Below, one piece after another: positions 16,952 through 27,469 of a stretch of DNA of 64,000 nt (its first letter is position 1; every line of letters begins with the position of its first letter). The notes below the pieces were generated by a model, which saw only the letters and a list, made by a program, of their open reading frames with translations, made no database searches and had not been told where the DNA came from. The position numbers and the translations under genes are program-made. Source of the DNA: Solwaraspora sp. WMMD792 (GTDB lineage: Bacteria; Actinomycetota; Actinomycetes; Mycobacteriales; Micromonosporaceae); contig NZ_JARUBH010000009.1 of assembly GCF_029626105.1 (NCBI RefSeq), forward strand, positions 1,736,001-1,800,000, written 5' to 3'.

Positions 16952-17728
16952 TCAGGGTTTCCGCTTGCGGGCGGCGTACGAGCGCAGCGCCCGGAGCAGG
17001 TCGATCTTGCGGAAGCCGGGCCAGTAGACGTCGCAGAAGTGCAGCTCGGAGTGGGCGGCCTGCCACAGCAGGAAGCCGGACACCCGGCGTTCCCCGCTGG
17101 TGCGGATGACCAGATCCGGGTCCGGTTGCCCACTGGTGTACAGGTGGGCGGCGATCTGGTCGGCGGTCAGTTGTTGCGCGACGTCGTCGAGCGTCGCCCC
17201 GCGCCGCGCCTGGTCGTCCAACAGCGACCGTACGGCGTTGACGATTTCCTCCCGGCCGTCGTAGCTGATGGCCACGGTCAAGTAGTGGCCGGTCTCCCGC
17301 TGCCGGGTCGCCTCCTCGGCGAGCTTCAGCGCGTGCCGGGTCGAGTCGGGCAGCACCTCAAGCTGACCGGCCAGGTGCAGCCGCCAGATGTTGCCGTCGC
17401 GGGTCAGCCGATCCGCGACGACGGTCTCGATCATGCCCATCAGGTTGTCGACCTCGTCCGATGCGCGTTTGCGGACGTTGTCGACGGAGGCGACGAACAC
17501 CGTGACGTGCCGGATACCGATCTCGGCGCACCAGCTCAGCACCTCGTCGAGGTGTTCGGCGCCGTGCCGGTGGCCGACCTTGGGGTCGTCGAAGCCCATC
17601 TGCCGGGCCCACCGCCGGTTGCCGTCCATCACCATGGCCAGGTGGCGGGGCAGCTCGGCGGCGGTGAGCTGGGCGCGCAGCCGGCGGGCGTACAGCCGGT
17701 GTCCGGCGTCGAGCAGAGGTCGCATCAT
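16952..17728 (-). CDS. Cis-prenyltransferase (UPP synthase / Z-FPP synthase-like)
   Basis: The 258-residue protein belongs to the UppS family. The catalytic motif MVMDGNRRWARQMG is present, then HRHGAEHLDEVLSW, VAISYDGREEIVNA and the C-terminal DLVIRTSGERRVSGFLLWQAAHSELHF with the conserved Arg and Glu. It adds isopentenyl diphosphate in cis to an allylic primer, giving undecaprenyl diphosphate or a short-chain product like mycobacterial Z,E-FPP. Actinobacteria normally carry two such genes, and length and sequence fit the short-chain type. It is oddly placed: antisense between cas6 and cas1, ending 3 bases after the cas6 stop. Whether this is a chance neighbour or belongs to the locus cannot be decided from one genome. 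Confidence 0.92.
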   Translation of the reverse strand: MMRPLLDAGHRLYARRLRAQLTAAELPRHLAMVMDGNRRWARQMGFDDPKVGHRHGAEHLDEVLSWCAEIGIRHVTVFVASVDNVRKRASDEVDNLMGMIETVVADRLTRDGNIWRLHLAGQLEVLPDSTRHALKLAEEATRQRETGHYLTVAISYDGREEIVNAVRSLLDDQARRGATLDDVAQQLTADQIAAHLYTSGQPDPDLVIRTSGERRVSGFLLWQAAHSELHFCDVYWPGFRKIDLLRALRSYAARKRKP

Positions 17729-17928
17729 CGCCTGATCTCACCACGCTTGCTCGCCCGGACACAGCAGCGCAGGTCGGTCCGCTAATCAGGCGGGCGACCG
17801 GGTAACGGCGGGTGGTGACAGCGGTAGGAGACGGGACGGTCCGACGGTGAGCTTCGGCGTCGACCTGGGCGATATCGACCCGTACGGCGGGATCGGGTCG
17901 TCGGACGGGGGATCGCGCGCCGACCAAG

Positions 17929-18924
17929 GTGATCTACGTCGGGGTGCCGGGCGCGACGGTACGGGTGGCGGCCGGCCGGCTGGTCGTGGACTCACCCGAC
18001 GGTGTCACCCTGCTGAGCGTGCCGGCCGGTCACGTCCGTGGCCTGGCACTGTGCGGGCGGGTGGGGCTGTCGGCTGGTGCCCGCAACTGGGCGCTACGCG
18101 GCGACATCGACGTGGTCTTCGCCTCCTGGCGCGGGCAGTATCCGGGCCACCTGGCCGGGTCGGGCACCCGGCGGGTGGAGCGGCTGCGGGCGCTGCTGGG
18201 CGCCTCGGACGACCCGTGGCGGGCGGTGACGTTCGGCCGGGCGGTGGTGACGGCGAAGCTGTCGAAGCAGGCGGTGCTGCTGCACCGCAGCCGCCGGCAG
18301 GAACGGCACGACCAGGTCGACGCCGCGATCCTCGGGATCATCCGGTCGATCGACACCGTGGCGGGCGCGACCAGCCGGGACGAGATCATGGGGGCCGAGG
18401 GCGCGGCCGCCCGTGCCTACTTCGCGGCGCTGGGCGCGTTACTGCCGGCACCGCTGCGGTTCGCCACCCGGTCGCGTCGACCGCCGCTGGACGTCATCAA
18501 CTCGGCTTTGTCGTTCGGCTACACGCTGCTGCTCGGCGAGGCGGTGACCGCGCTGACGGCGGCCGGCCTTGACCCGGCGATCGGGCTGCTACACACCCCG
18601 GCGGACCGTCGGCCGAGCCTGGCGTTGGACCTGATCGAGGAGTTCCGGCCATACGTGGTGGACCAGGTGGTGCTGCACTTGGCCCGCACCGGCCGGCTGG
18701 GTCTGGAGCACGGCAGCGAGGAGACCGACCGGGCCGGAGTGCTGCTCAACCGGGAGGGGCGTGCGGTGCTGATCGACGCGTACGAGCAGCGGATGGCGAC
18801 GGTGACCCGCAGCGCCCTGCCCGGCTTCACCGGGTCGATCCGTCGTCACCTGCACCGGCAGGCGCAGCGGCTGGCCGCGTGGGTGGAGCGGGATGTGCCG
18901 TGGGACGGGTTGGAGTGGCGTTGA
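17929..18924 (+). CDS. cas1: CRISPR adaptation integrase Cas1
   Basis: The product has 331 residues from a GTG start (IYVGVPGATVRV). It has the N-terminal beta domain and the C-terminal helical integrase domain. The three metal ligands are visible: Glu in MGAEGAAARAYFAA, His in GLLHTPADRRPSLALDL, and the acidic pair in LIEEFRPYVVDQ. Cas1 with Cas2 inserts new spacers at the leader end of the array. Its stop overlaps the cas2 start as TTGA. No Cas4 or reverse transcriptase is attached, so spacers are presumably taken from DNA. Confidence 0.95.
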   Translation: MIYVGVPGATVRVAAGRLVVDSPDGVTLLSVPAGHVRGLALCGRVGLSAGARNWALRGDIDVVFASWRGQYPGHLAGSGTRRVERLRALLGASDDPWRAVTFGRAVVTAKLSKQAVLLHRSRRQERHDQVDAAILGIIRSIDTVAGATSRDEIMGAEGAAARAYFAALGALLPAPLRFATRSRRPPLDVINSALSFGYTLLLGEAVTALTAAGLDPAIGLLHTPADRRPSLALDLIEEFRPYVVDQVVLHLARTGRLGLEHGSEETDRAGVLLNREGRAVLIDAYEQRMATVTRSALPGFTGSIRRHLHRQAQRLAAWVERDVPWDGLEWR

Positions 18925-19202
18925 CGACGGTGCTGGTGTGCTACGACATTTCCCGGGACAGTCGCCGGCTGCGGGTGGCGGCGGCGCTGCACCAGTGGGG
19001 CGAACGGATTCAGCGCAGCGTCTTCCTCTGCCAGCTCGACCGGGCAAGGTTGCCTCGACTTGCCGCCCGGTTGGAGGCGATGATCGACGTGGAGACGGAT
19101 ACGATTCACATCGTGCCGATCTGCGCTGGCTGTCAGGATCAGCTGGTGGTGATCGGCCAGCACCGGATCGACCCAGAGCCACCCTACTGGGTGGTGCTGT
19201 GA
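18921..19202 (+). CDS. cas2: CRISPR adaptation protein Cas2
   Basis: I take the TTG at 18921, overlapping the cas1 stop as TTGA; a GTG two codons upstream is an alternative. The 93-residue protein has the Cas2 ferredoxin fold: VLVCYDISRDSRRLRVA with the conserved Asp after the first strand, the basic ERIQRSVFLCQL, and IHIVPICAGCQDQL. Two Cas2 chains hold the Cas1 dimers together during spacer insertion. It is followed by 211 bases of leader and then the array in the same orientation. Confidence 0.93.
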   Translation: MTTVLVCYDISRDSRRLRVAAALHQWGERIQRSVFLCQLDRARLPRLAARLEAMIDVETDTIHIVPICAGCQDQLVVIGQHRIDPEPPYWVVL

Positions 19203-19413
19203 CGAAAGGTACGGAGGGCGCAAGTAGGTCGGATGGCGGACGAGTCGGGCCTGGTTAGGCGATCATGAAAATCGGCGGTACGCCGTGCAAGCCTCTGAGC
19301 TGCGGAAACGTCCAGAAAAGTGATCAGCGTCACCCGTCGAATGTGGAGCTGCGGAGGTCGCCGTGCAGAGGGCGTGTATCTGTGCTGGTCACAGCCCCGC
19401 CAGAGCGGGTAGG
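19203..19413 (+). promoter_or_regulatory. CRISPR leader
   Basis: This non-coding stretch joins cas2 to the first repeat and is at the conserved end of the array, so it should contain the array promoter and the integration signals. It holds two copies of GAGCTGCGGA about 65 bases apart and a CAGCCCCGCC/AGAGCGGG stretch just before the first repeat. No unambiguous -10/-35 pair was found. Confidence 0.6.
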
Positions 19414-20507
19414 GTCAGAAACCACGTCACGCCCAAGGGCGTATAGAAACGTGTCGAATCCGTTCCCGTGGATTGCCATATCTCTCCCTGTCAGAAACCA
19501 CGTCACGCCCAAGGGCGTATAGAAACGGATCGGCACCACGCAGCAACCGTGCGGCCTTGACGGACAGAAACCACGTCACGCCCAAGGGCGTATAGAAACG
19601 ACGAGCAGCGCCGCATCATGCTCGACCTGGTCGACCTCATGTCAGAAACCACGTCACGCCCAAGGGCGTATAGAAACAACGAACCCGTCGCCCTCCCAGA
19701 CATGCCGCCAGGGCAGGTCAGAAACCACGTCACGCCCAAGGGCGTATAGAAACTCACCAGACTCGCTGTGTAGCTCCGCCAGCGTCCGCAAGTCAGAAAC
19801 CACGTCACGCCCAAGGGCGTATAGAAACGGATCGGCACCACGCAGCAACCGTGCGGCCTTGACGGTCAGAAACCACGTCACGCCCAAGGGCGTATAGAAA
19901 CGACGAGCAGCGCCGCATCATGCTCGACCTGGTCGACCTCATGTCAGAAACCACGTCACGCCCAAGGGCGTATAGAAACAACGAACCCGTCGCCCTCCCA
20001 GACATGCCGCCAGGGCAGGTCAGAAACCACGTCACGCCCAAGGGCGTATAGAAACTCACCAGACTCGCTGTGTAGCTCCGCCAGCGTCCGTAAGTCAGAA
20101 ACCACGTCACGCCCAAGGGCGTATAGAAACGGGATCGGCGGCAGATTTTCCATTGTCCGGACTTCACTGTCAGAAACCACGTCACGCCCAAGGGCGTATA
20201 GAAACCTTTCCGGGCGAGCACGTCCACGGGATCTCTTCCTCTGTCAGAAACCACGTCACGCCCAAGGGTGTATAGAAACTCGGGGTGGTCGCAGTCGACG
20301 TGCGCCAGACCGGTTGTCAGAAACCACGTCACGCCCAAGAGCGTATAGGAACGAGCGTGAGCAAATCTGGACATACCGGGGCACGCGTTACGCGCAGTCA
20401 GAAACCACGTCACGCCCAAGGGTGTATAGAAACCGGACCGCGAACCCGGTCTCGAACATGTGAGCCACTGGTCAGAAACCACGTCACGCCCAAGGGCGTA
20501 TAGAGAC
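19414..20507 (+). CRISPR. CRISPR array, 15 repeats and 14 spacers
   Basis: The repeat is 37 bases. It begins GTCAGAAACC, has the hairpin core ACGCCCAAGGGCGT (6-base stem, 2-base loop) and ends TATAGAAAC, the usual type III-style tail. Repeats begin at 19414, 19490, 19563, 19641, 19717, 19792, 19865, 19943, 20019, 20094, 20169, 20243, 20316, 20397 and 20471. Spacers are 36-44 bases. Repeats 12-15 carry one or two substitutions each (for example GGGTGT, AGAGCG, TAGGAAC, TAGAGAC), so the right end is the old end and the leader is on the cas2 side. Spacers 2-5 recur as 6-9. The array is transcribed rightwards with cas1-cas2. Confidence 0.98.
19527..20130. repeat. 302-base tandem duplication inside the CRISPR array
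   Basis: Bases 19527-19828 (spacers 2-5 with their repeats) are repeated at 19829-20130. Only two differences are visible. The second base of a repeat is A at 19564 but T at 19866, and a spacer base is C at 19789 but T at 20091. This is a block duplication by recombination between repeats, not separate acquisition. Confidence 0.97.
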
Positions 20508-20630
20508 TCGTCAACGATGATCGTGATGCTGTGGCTGAGTCTCGCTAACCGGGTCAGAAGCCGTCTGCGGCTCGGTGTTGCCCGATGCACGAGGAGCGCC
20601 CGCGCCCGCGGCACGGTAAGGTCCGGCGGC

Positions 20631-21251
20631 ATGTACCCGGACAATCGGCGCGTCGCGTTCGTCGCTGTGGTCGGCGGCTTCCTGCTGGGCTTCGTCGACT
20701 TCGTATGGATCAAGTTCATGCCTTGGTGGCCCCTTGCCGACCTGGGCAACTCGTCTGCGGTGTGGGCGGTCGCCGCGTTCTTCTTCGGCTACTGGGTCCG
20801 TACCGGGTGGCTGCGGGCTGCTGCCGGTGCGGCCGCCGGACTGGTGATCGCCGTACCCGCTTACTACGTCGCGGCGGCGCTGATCCAGGGCGACGACTGG
20901 TCGCTGCTGTGGGCGCCGACCTCTCTGCTCTGGATGGCCTTCGGGGTCCTCGCCGGAGCGGTCTTCGGCGCCGGCGGCGTCTGGGCACGCGGCTCAGGCT
21001 GGCGACAGACCATCGGTACGGCCCTGCCGGGAGCAGTGTGCTTCACCGAGGCGGCGTTGGAGGCGGCCCGGATCGGCGATCCCAGCTACGGCAGCGAGCA
21101 GATCCCGCATGTCGTGGTCCGGGCGGTGCTCGGCGTACTGGTGATCGTTCTTGCCGGTCGGACCACCCGCAACCGGATCCTCAGCCTCGCCACGGCGCTG
21201 CCGTTGGCGCTGCTCGGCCTCGGAGCGTTCCTGGCGGCGGGCTTCGGCTGA
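20631..21251 (+). CDS. DUF6518-like hexa-helical membrane protein
   Basis: The ATG at 20631 (MYPDNRR) follows AAGGTCCGGCGGC; the frame runs back into the CRISPR array but that part is repeat-derived. The 206-residue product has about six membrane helices: VAFVAVVGGFLLGFVDFV, VWAVAAFFFGYWV, AAAGLVIAVPAYYVAAA, TSLLWMAFGVLAGAVFGA, VVVRAVLGVLVIVLAG and a last one near the C-terminus. Such short membrane proteins (DUF6518 type) are common in actinomycetes and have no known function. No enzymatic motif is seen. Confidence 0.72.
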   Translation: MYPDNRRVAFVAVVGGFLLGFVDFVWIKFMPWWPLADLGNSSAVWAVAAFFFGYWVRTGWLRAAAGAAAGLVIAVPAYYVAAALIQGDDWSLLWAPTSLLWMAFGVLAGAVFGAGGVWARGSGWRQTIGTALPGAVCFTEAALEAARIGDPSYGSEQIPHVVVRAVLGVLVIVLAGRTTRNRILSLATALPLALLGLGAFLAAGFG

Positions 21252-21265
21252 CCGGGCCGGAGGGC

Positions 21266-21823
21266 TTACTCGTCGAGCAGTGCGGCCGTGTCGAGCGTGA
21301 ACCAGAACGGTTGATCGGTGGTCAGGACGTAGCCCTTGGCCGCGGTCACGTGCTCGACGTAGTGCTCGTTGTCGAGCCGGAAGAGCCGGAGTGTCACCGC
21401 CGACGGATTCGGCAACTCGTGCTCAACCAGCAGATACCACGAGAATCGGGCGGCGGCGTACAACTGCATCTTGAGCAGTCGATCGGTGGCGGCGTTGCTC
21501 GGAGACGTGATCTCGCAGATCAGCACAACCTCAGCCGCGTCGGTAACGGATCCCTCGTTGTCAGTGTCTGCGACGACGAGGTCTGGGATCACGATCCGAT
21601 CGGTACGTAATCTGACATTGATCGCCTCGTACGCATTGAGGCCGGCAGACCGGGCCGCCGGATACAGCGCGGACATCAGCAGGAACGAGAGCTGCCGATG
21701 ACGCTTGCTCGGTGCGGGGCTGATCCGCAAGCAGCCGTCAACCAGCTCCGTCCGATCGGGTGTCCTGCCCAGTGCGAGGTAGCTCGTTTCGTCCCAGGCG
21801 CGGTCGGGGTCAAGCGTGTTCAC
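21266..21823 (-). CDS. Uma2 family (DUF820) PD-(D/E)XK nuclease-like protein
   Basis: The 185-residue protein has the Uma2 layout: an acidic N-terminus with ELVDGCLRISPAPSKRHRQL, then INVRLRTDRIVIPDLVVADTD and EVVLICEITSPSNAATDRLLKMQLYAAA. The PDLVV Asp and the EITSPS Glu are the expected active-site positions of the restriction-endonuclease-like fold; the usual Lys of ExK is replaced by Thr, as in many family members. Such genes are numerous in actinobacteria and cyanobacteria, and their role is unknown. Its start lies just past the terminator of the XRE/DUF397 pair. Confidence 0.85.
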   Translation of the reverse strand: MNTLDPDRAWDETSYLALGRTPDRTELVDGCLRISPAPSKRHRQLSFLLMSALYPAARSAGLNAYEAINVRLRTDRIVIPDLVVADTDNEGSVTDAAEVVLICEITSPSNAATDRLLKMQLYAAARFSWYLLVEHELPNPSAVTLRLFRLDNEHYVEHVTAAKGYVLTTDQPFWFTLDTAALLDE

Positions 21824-21849
21824 ACGTCACCAGTGTCAGGAGGACGAGC

Positions 21850-21880
21850 GTCCCCCACCCCAGGGATGGGGGTGGGGGAC
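21850..21880 (-). terminator. Hairpin terminator after DUF397 gene
   Basis: GTCCCCCACCCC (21850-21861) pairs perfectly with GGGGTGGGGGAC (21869-21880) around a 7-base loop. It follows the DUF397 stop on the minus strand and precedes the Uma2 gene, so it should stop read-through. No U-run follows, as usual in actinobacteria. Confidence 0.75.
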
Positions 21881-21897
21881 AGGGCGATCGGCGGTGG

Positions 21898-22092
21898 TCA
21901 GTGGGGGAGGGTGCCGGTCTGTAGGGCGGTGGTGAAGGTGCCCCACTGGCGGGTGGTGAAGGTGAGGGTGGGGCCGGTGCGGTCCTTGCTGTCGCGTACC
22001 TCGGCCTGGCCGGCGTGCCGTCGGGTCTCGACGCAAGCTCCACCGTTGCCGGCGCTGCGGCTGGAGGTGAACCAGGGGGTGTCAGGCTTCAT
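21898..22092 (-). CDS. DUF397 domain protein
   Basis: This 64-residue protein is a typical DUF397 partner of an XRE regulator: WFTSSRSAGNGGACVETRR, VRDSKDRTGPTLTFTTRQWGTF. Its ATG overlaps the stop of the regulator gene as ATGA, so the two are translationally coupled. In Streptomyces such pairs affect development and antibiotic production and can act like toxin-antitoxin modules, with DUF397 the small partner. Confidence 0.92.
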   Translation of the reverse strand: MKPDTPWFTSSRSAGNGGACVETRRHAGQAEVRDSKDRTGPTLTFTTRQWGTFTTALQTGTLPH

Positions 22093-22916
22093 CGCAGATG
22101 CTCCTCGATCGGGACCGACTGTTGGCGGATCAGCCGGAAAATTCGACGGTACTCCGCCAACTCCTCCGGCCGCTCCAGGTAACGAGCGCCCATATGCGAC
22201 TCGACGTAGGCGACGTCTGGGTCGTCCGGGTCAGCGAAGTCGAGCAAGATGAACGGGCCGGAGAAGGCAGGGTGGGCACCGACAGACCAGGGTAGGACGC
22301 GGATCTCCACCCGTACCCGTCGACCCAGCCCGGCCAGGTGGGCGCGCTGCTCGGCCATCACCGCCGGTCCGCCGACCTCGCGGACCAGCGCACCAGCCCC
22401 GAGGATCGCGACGATCCGGGCTGGCTGCTCGCGGTCGTAGTAGGAGATCTGCCGGTCCAGCCGCAGCGACACCAGCCGCTCGATCTTCTCCTGCGGCGCG
22501 TCCGGATAGGTGGCGCGGAACACCGCGCGCATGTAGTCCGGCGTCTGCAACAGGCCGTGGATCACCTCGGGGTCATAGACCCCGATCTCGGTGGCGGCGG
22601 CTTCGAGGCCGACGTACAGGCGGAACCAATCTGGTACGGCGTCGCCGTGCGACTCCCACCACCCGTGACCATCACTGGCGGCGGCGAGCCGGGTCAGCGC
22701 GTCCGTCGTCTCCGGGTCGGCACCGTAGAACCAGCAGAGACCGCGAACCGTGTTCATCTTGACCGGGAACTTGCCGTTCTCGATGCGCCACAACGTCGTA
22801 CGGGAACAGACCTTCGCCCGCTCCACCTCCTGCTCGGTGCGGGACGACTCCTCCCGCAGTCGGCGCAGCCGTCGCCCCAGCTGACGGCGCACCACAGTCG
22901 GTCCGGTGACCGGCAT
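22089..22916 (-). CDS. XRE family helix-turn-helix regulator with DUF5753 domain
   Basis: The 275-residue product has an N-terminal Cro/C1 helix-turn-helix (RRLREESSRTEQEVERAKVCSRTTLWRIENGK shortened to its key region around residues 15-50) and a C-terminal DUF5753 domain with PDWFRLYVGLE, IHGLLQTPDYMRAVF, LRLDRQ and the conserved VLPWSVGAHPAFSGPF. These regulators are paired with DUF397 proteins in actinomycetes. The pair is followed by a terminator; no operator could be picked out upstream. Confidence 0.92.
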   Translation of the reverse strand: MPVTGPTVVRRQLGRRLRRLREESSRTEQEVERAKVCSRTTLWRIENGKFPVKMNTVRGLCWFYGADPETTDALTRLAAASDGHGWWESHGDAVPDWFRLYVGLEAAATEIGVYDPEVIHGLLQTPDYMRAVFRATYPDAPQEKIERLVSLRLDRQISYYDREQPARIVAILGAGALVREVGGPAVMAEQRAHLAGLGRRVRVEIRVLPWSVGAHPAFSGPFILLDFADPDDPDVAYVESHMGARYLERPEELAEYRRIFRLIRQQSVPIEEHLR

Positions 22917-23125
22917 CGCTTCACCTTCCTCTCATCCGACACACCCACCACCCGCACCAATGTTTCAAAAGGAAACCGCTGGCCGGGCTGGTCGCCGAAA
23001 TCGCCACATCACAGTGGAGACGAGCCGGCGTCCACGATTGAGTCTGCCGTACGCGGGCTGGAAATGTGGTCCGCCACAAGGGTGAATTCACGAAATCCGG
23101 TATCTCGTGACGGAGGTTTGCGAAC

Positions 23126-23489
23126 ATGAGCGAGCGCACCACCAGCGGTGGACACGTACCGCCGACCGGCATGTCCCGCGTCGACCGCGCGGGTCGGTCC
23201 GAGTTTTTCCTCGACGGGCTGTTGACCTGTGCCGGCTGCGACCGTCGGCTGGTCTGCCTGCAGACGTTGAGCGGCCGGGCGTACGGCGCGCCGTGTGGCT
23301 GCCGGCCCGGCCCGGTCAACGCCGAGAAGCTCGAACGCCTGGTGCTCGACGCCGTCGTGGCGCACGGGCGCGGCATGCTGATCCAGATCGAGGACGCCGC
23401 CGACCCCGGGCAGCCTGATGCGCCGCTTCCTGGCCGAGGTCCACGTCGGCAACGCCATCGACGAGCTGGACTTCAGCTGGCTGTACTGA
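23126..23489 (+). pseudogene. Remnant of a serine recombinase: zinc-ribbon part, frameshifted
   Basis: Residues ~28-80 of the first frame (FFLDGLLTCAGCDRRLVCL, then AYGAPCGCRPGPVNAEKLE) match the recombinase zinc-beta-ribbon domain that follows the catalytic domain in large serine recombinases. After GMLIQIEDAADPG near 23400 the frame turns into an unlikely Arg/Pro-rich tail. In another frame a sensible ending follows (LMRRFLAEVHVGNAIDELDF, stop at 23487-23489). So the C-terminal coding sequence is broken by a frameshift, and the catalytic N-terminal domain is missing altogether. It marks this spot as a former insertion site. A sequencing error could explain the frameshift but not the missing domain. 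Confidence 0.55.
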
Positions 23490-23614
23490 CGACCTCGGCT
23501 CAGGAGCGGGGTGGGTGGACACCTGCGCCTCCGTGTCTGCCGTGGGGGCGCTGCCTACCCGAGACGTCGGTTCCGCGAGACCCATGGAGCGAGGCATCGA
23601 AACATCTACATCTC

Positions 23615-23643
23615 TTGACATCATACATCATACGACCTATGTT
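23615..23643 (+). promoter_or_regulatory. Sigma-70-type promoter of the beta-helix protein gene
   Basis: TTGACA (23615-23620) and TATGTT (23638-23643) are spaced by exactly 17 bases, an excellent match to the vegetative consensus and rare in this GC-rich window. It lies in an AT-rich island with the direct repeat CATACATCATAC. About 160 bases of leader separate it from the GTG at 23806. The rest of the 316-base gap (23490-23805) shows no gene. Confidence 0.72.
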
Positions 23644-23802
23644 ATCGACATGTTTCATGCTTCCTCTGCGGGAGGGGATTCAGTGCTCCGGAGGTGCTTG
23701 CTCTCGCGGTAGAGGCGGAAGAACCGTGGCACCTTGGACGTCCGTGCGCACCATCCCAAATGCCGACGACGCCGGCCTGCCGCACCAGAGTGAAAGGAAT
23801 AG

Positions 23803-26502
<2,700 letters not shown>

Positions 26503-26545
26503 GCAGGCCCCCGGGCTCGGCAGACTCTGCCCGATCCCGGACCAG

Positions 26546-26584
26546 ATGGGCCCTCCACGGCAGGCCCTGCCGTGGAGGGCCCAT
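26546..26584. terminator. Bidirectional terminator after the beta-helix gene
   Basis: ATGGGCCCTCCACGGCAG (26546-26563) pairs perfectly with its reverse complement at 26567-26584 around a 3-base loop: an 18-base-pair stem. It separates the convergent beta-helix gene and the SPFH-like gene, and can serve both. Confidence 0.9.
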
Positions 26585-26598
26585 TGGCTCAGGCCGGC

Positions 26599-27465
26599 TC
26601 AGGATCGGGCGGACCCGTTCTGACCCGGGTTGGGCCTCGTCGGTGTCCGCTGCCGGTAGCTGTCTGCCTGCTCTACGAGCCGCTCGAAGAAGTTCGCCTG
26701 CTCGTAGCCGTTGCCGTTGCGGGCGTGTTCGGCGAGGAGGTTCTCCAGCCGCTCCGATTCGGCCTTGCGCTCGGCGAGGAACTCCCGCACGACGGCGGCC
26801 AGGTTCTCGTTGGCCAGCGTGGCCGCACCGCCGGCAACCGGGCTGTCCACGAGCTTCTCCAGGACCGTCGACCACTGCCGACTCATCCGGTCCACGTACT
26901 GTGCGCGTCGGGTGTCGACGTCGTACTCGTATTCCAGCTTGATCAACTGCTCCCAGTACGGCTCGACGGCCCGCTTGACCCGGTCGTCGAGCTCCACCGA
27001 GACGTACGCCTGGCAGGTGACCCGCGCCCCGCCGCGCTCGTAGACCAGCGGCTCCGATTCGGCGACGGCGCGCTGCAACTCCACCTCCAGATCCCGGGCC
27101 CGGTGTGCGGCGAGATTACGGGCGCGGGCGGCGGCGAGACGGGTCAGCGCCCGGATCGCGTACGGCATGAAGAACTGCGCGGACCCGCTGAGCACCTCCC
27201 TCGGCAGCCCGTCCGACGACCAGACGAAGCTGGCGTGAACCCGGAAGGTGAACACGTACCCGCGGGCGGGCACGACGATCGGCGCCGGTGCGTCCCGACG
27301 TTCGGTCAGCCGACCCGGAGGCGCGGGCGGCGGCGGTGGCGGCGGCAAGGGTTCAGGTTCGGGGCCGCTGAGCGCCGCCACGAGCCGCTGCCACAGCCTC
27401 ACCAGCCACGACCCGAACCGACGCCACCATCCGACGCCGGAGCGCTGCGTCCGAAAATCCGTCAC
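26599..27465 (-). CDS. SPFH/band-7-like protein, third gene of the cyclase operon
   Basis: I place the start at the GTG at 27465-27463, 8 bases after GGGAGG; the upstream gene stops 5 bases before it. The 288-residue protein has an amphipathic/aromatic N-terminus (GWWRRFGSWLVRLWQRLV), a run of prolines, then a mixed domain with VVPARGYVFTFRVHASFVW and VTCQAYVSVELDDRVKRAV, and a long charged helix (AEHARNGNGYEQANFFERL). The strand-rich region followed by Ala/Glu/Arg helices resembles the SPFH (band 7) fold of membrane-scaffold proteins. It is coupled to the two genes upstream. Function unknown; in conflict operons such proteins can provide membrane attachment. Confidence 0.55.
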   Translation of the reverse strand: MTDFRTQRSGVGWWRRFGSWLVRLWQRLVAALSGPEPEPLPPPPPPPAPPGRLTERRDAPAPIVVPARGYVFTFRVHASFVWSSDGLPREVLSGSAQFFMPYAIRALTRLAAARARNLAAHRARDLEVELQRAVAESEPLVYERGGARVTCQAYVSVELDDRVKRAVEPYWEQLIKLEYEYDVDTRRAQYVDRMSRQWSTVLEKLVDSPVAGGAATLANENLAAVVREFLAERKAESERLENLLAEHARNGNGYEQANFFERLVEQADSYRQRTPTRPNPGQNGSARS

Positions 27466-27469
27466 GTCG

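Noticed and set aside
19503-20749. Minus-strand open frames with repeated LYALGRDVVSD-like peptides
   Set aside because: They are translations of the CRISPR repeats; the periodic peptide simply reflects the 37-base repeat, not a repeat protein.
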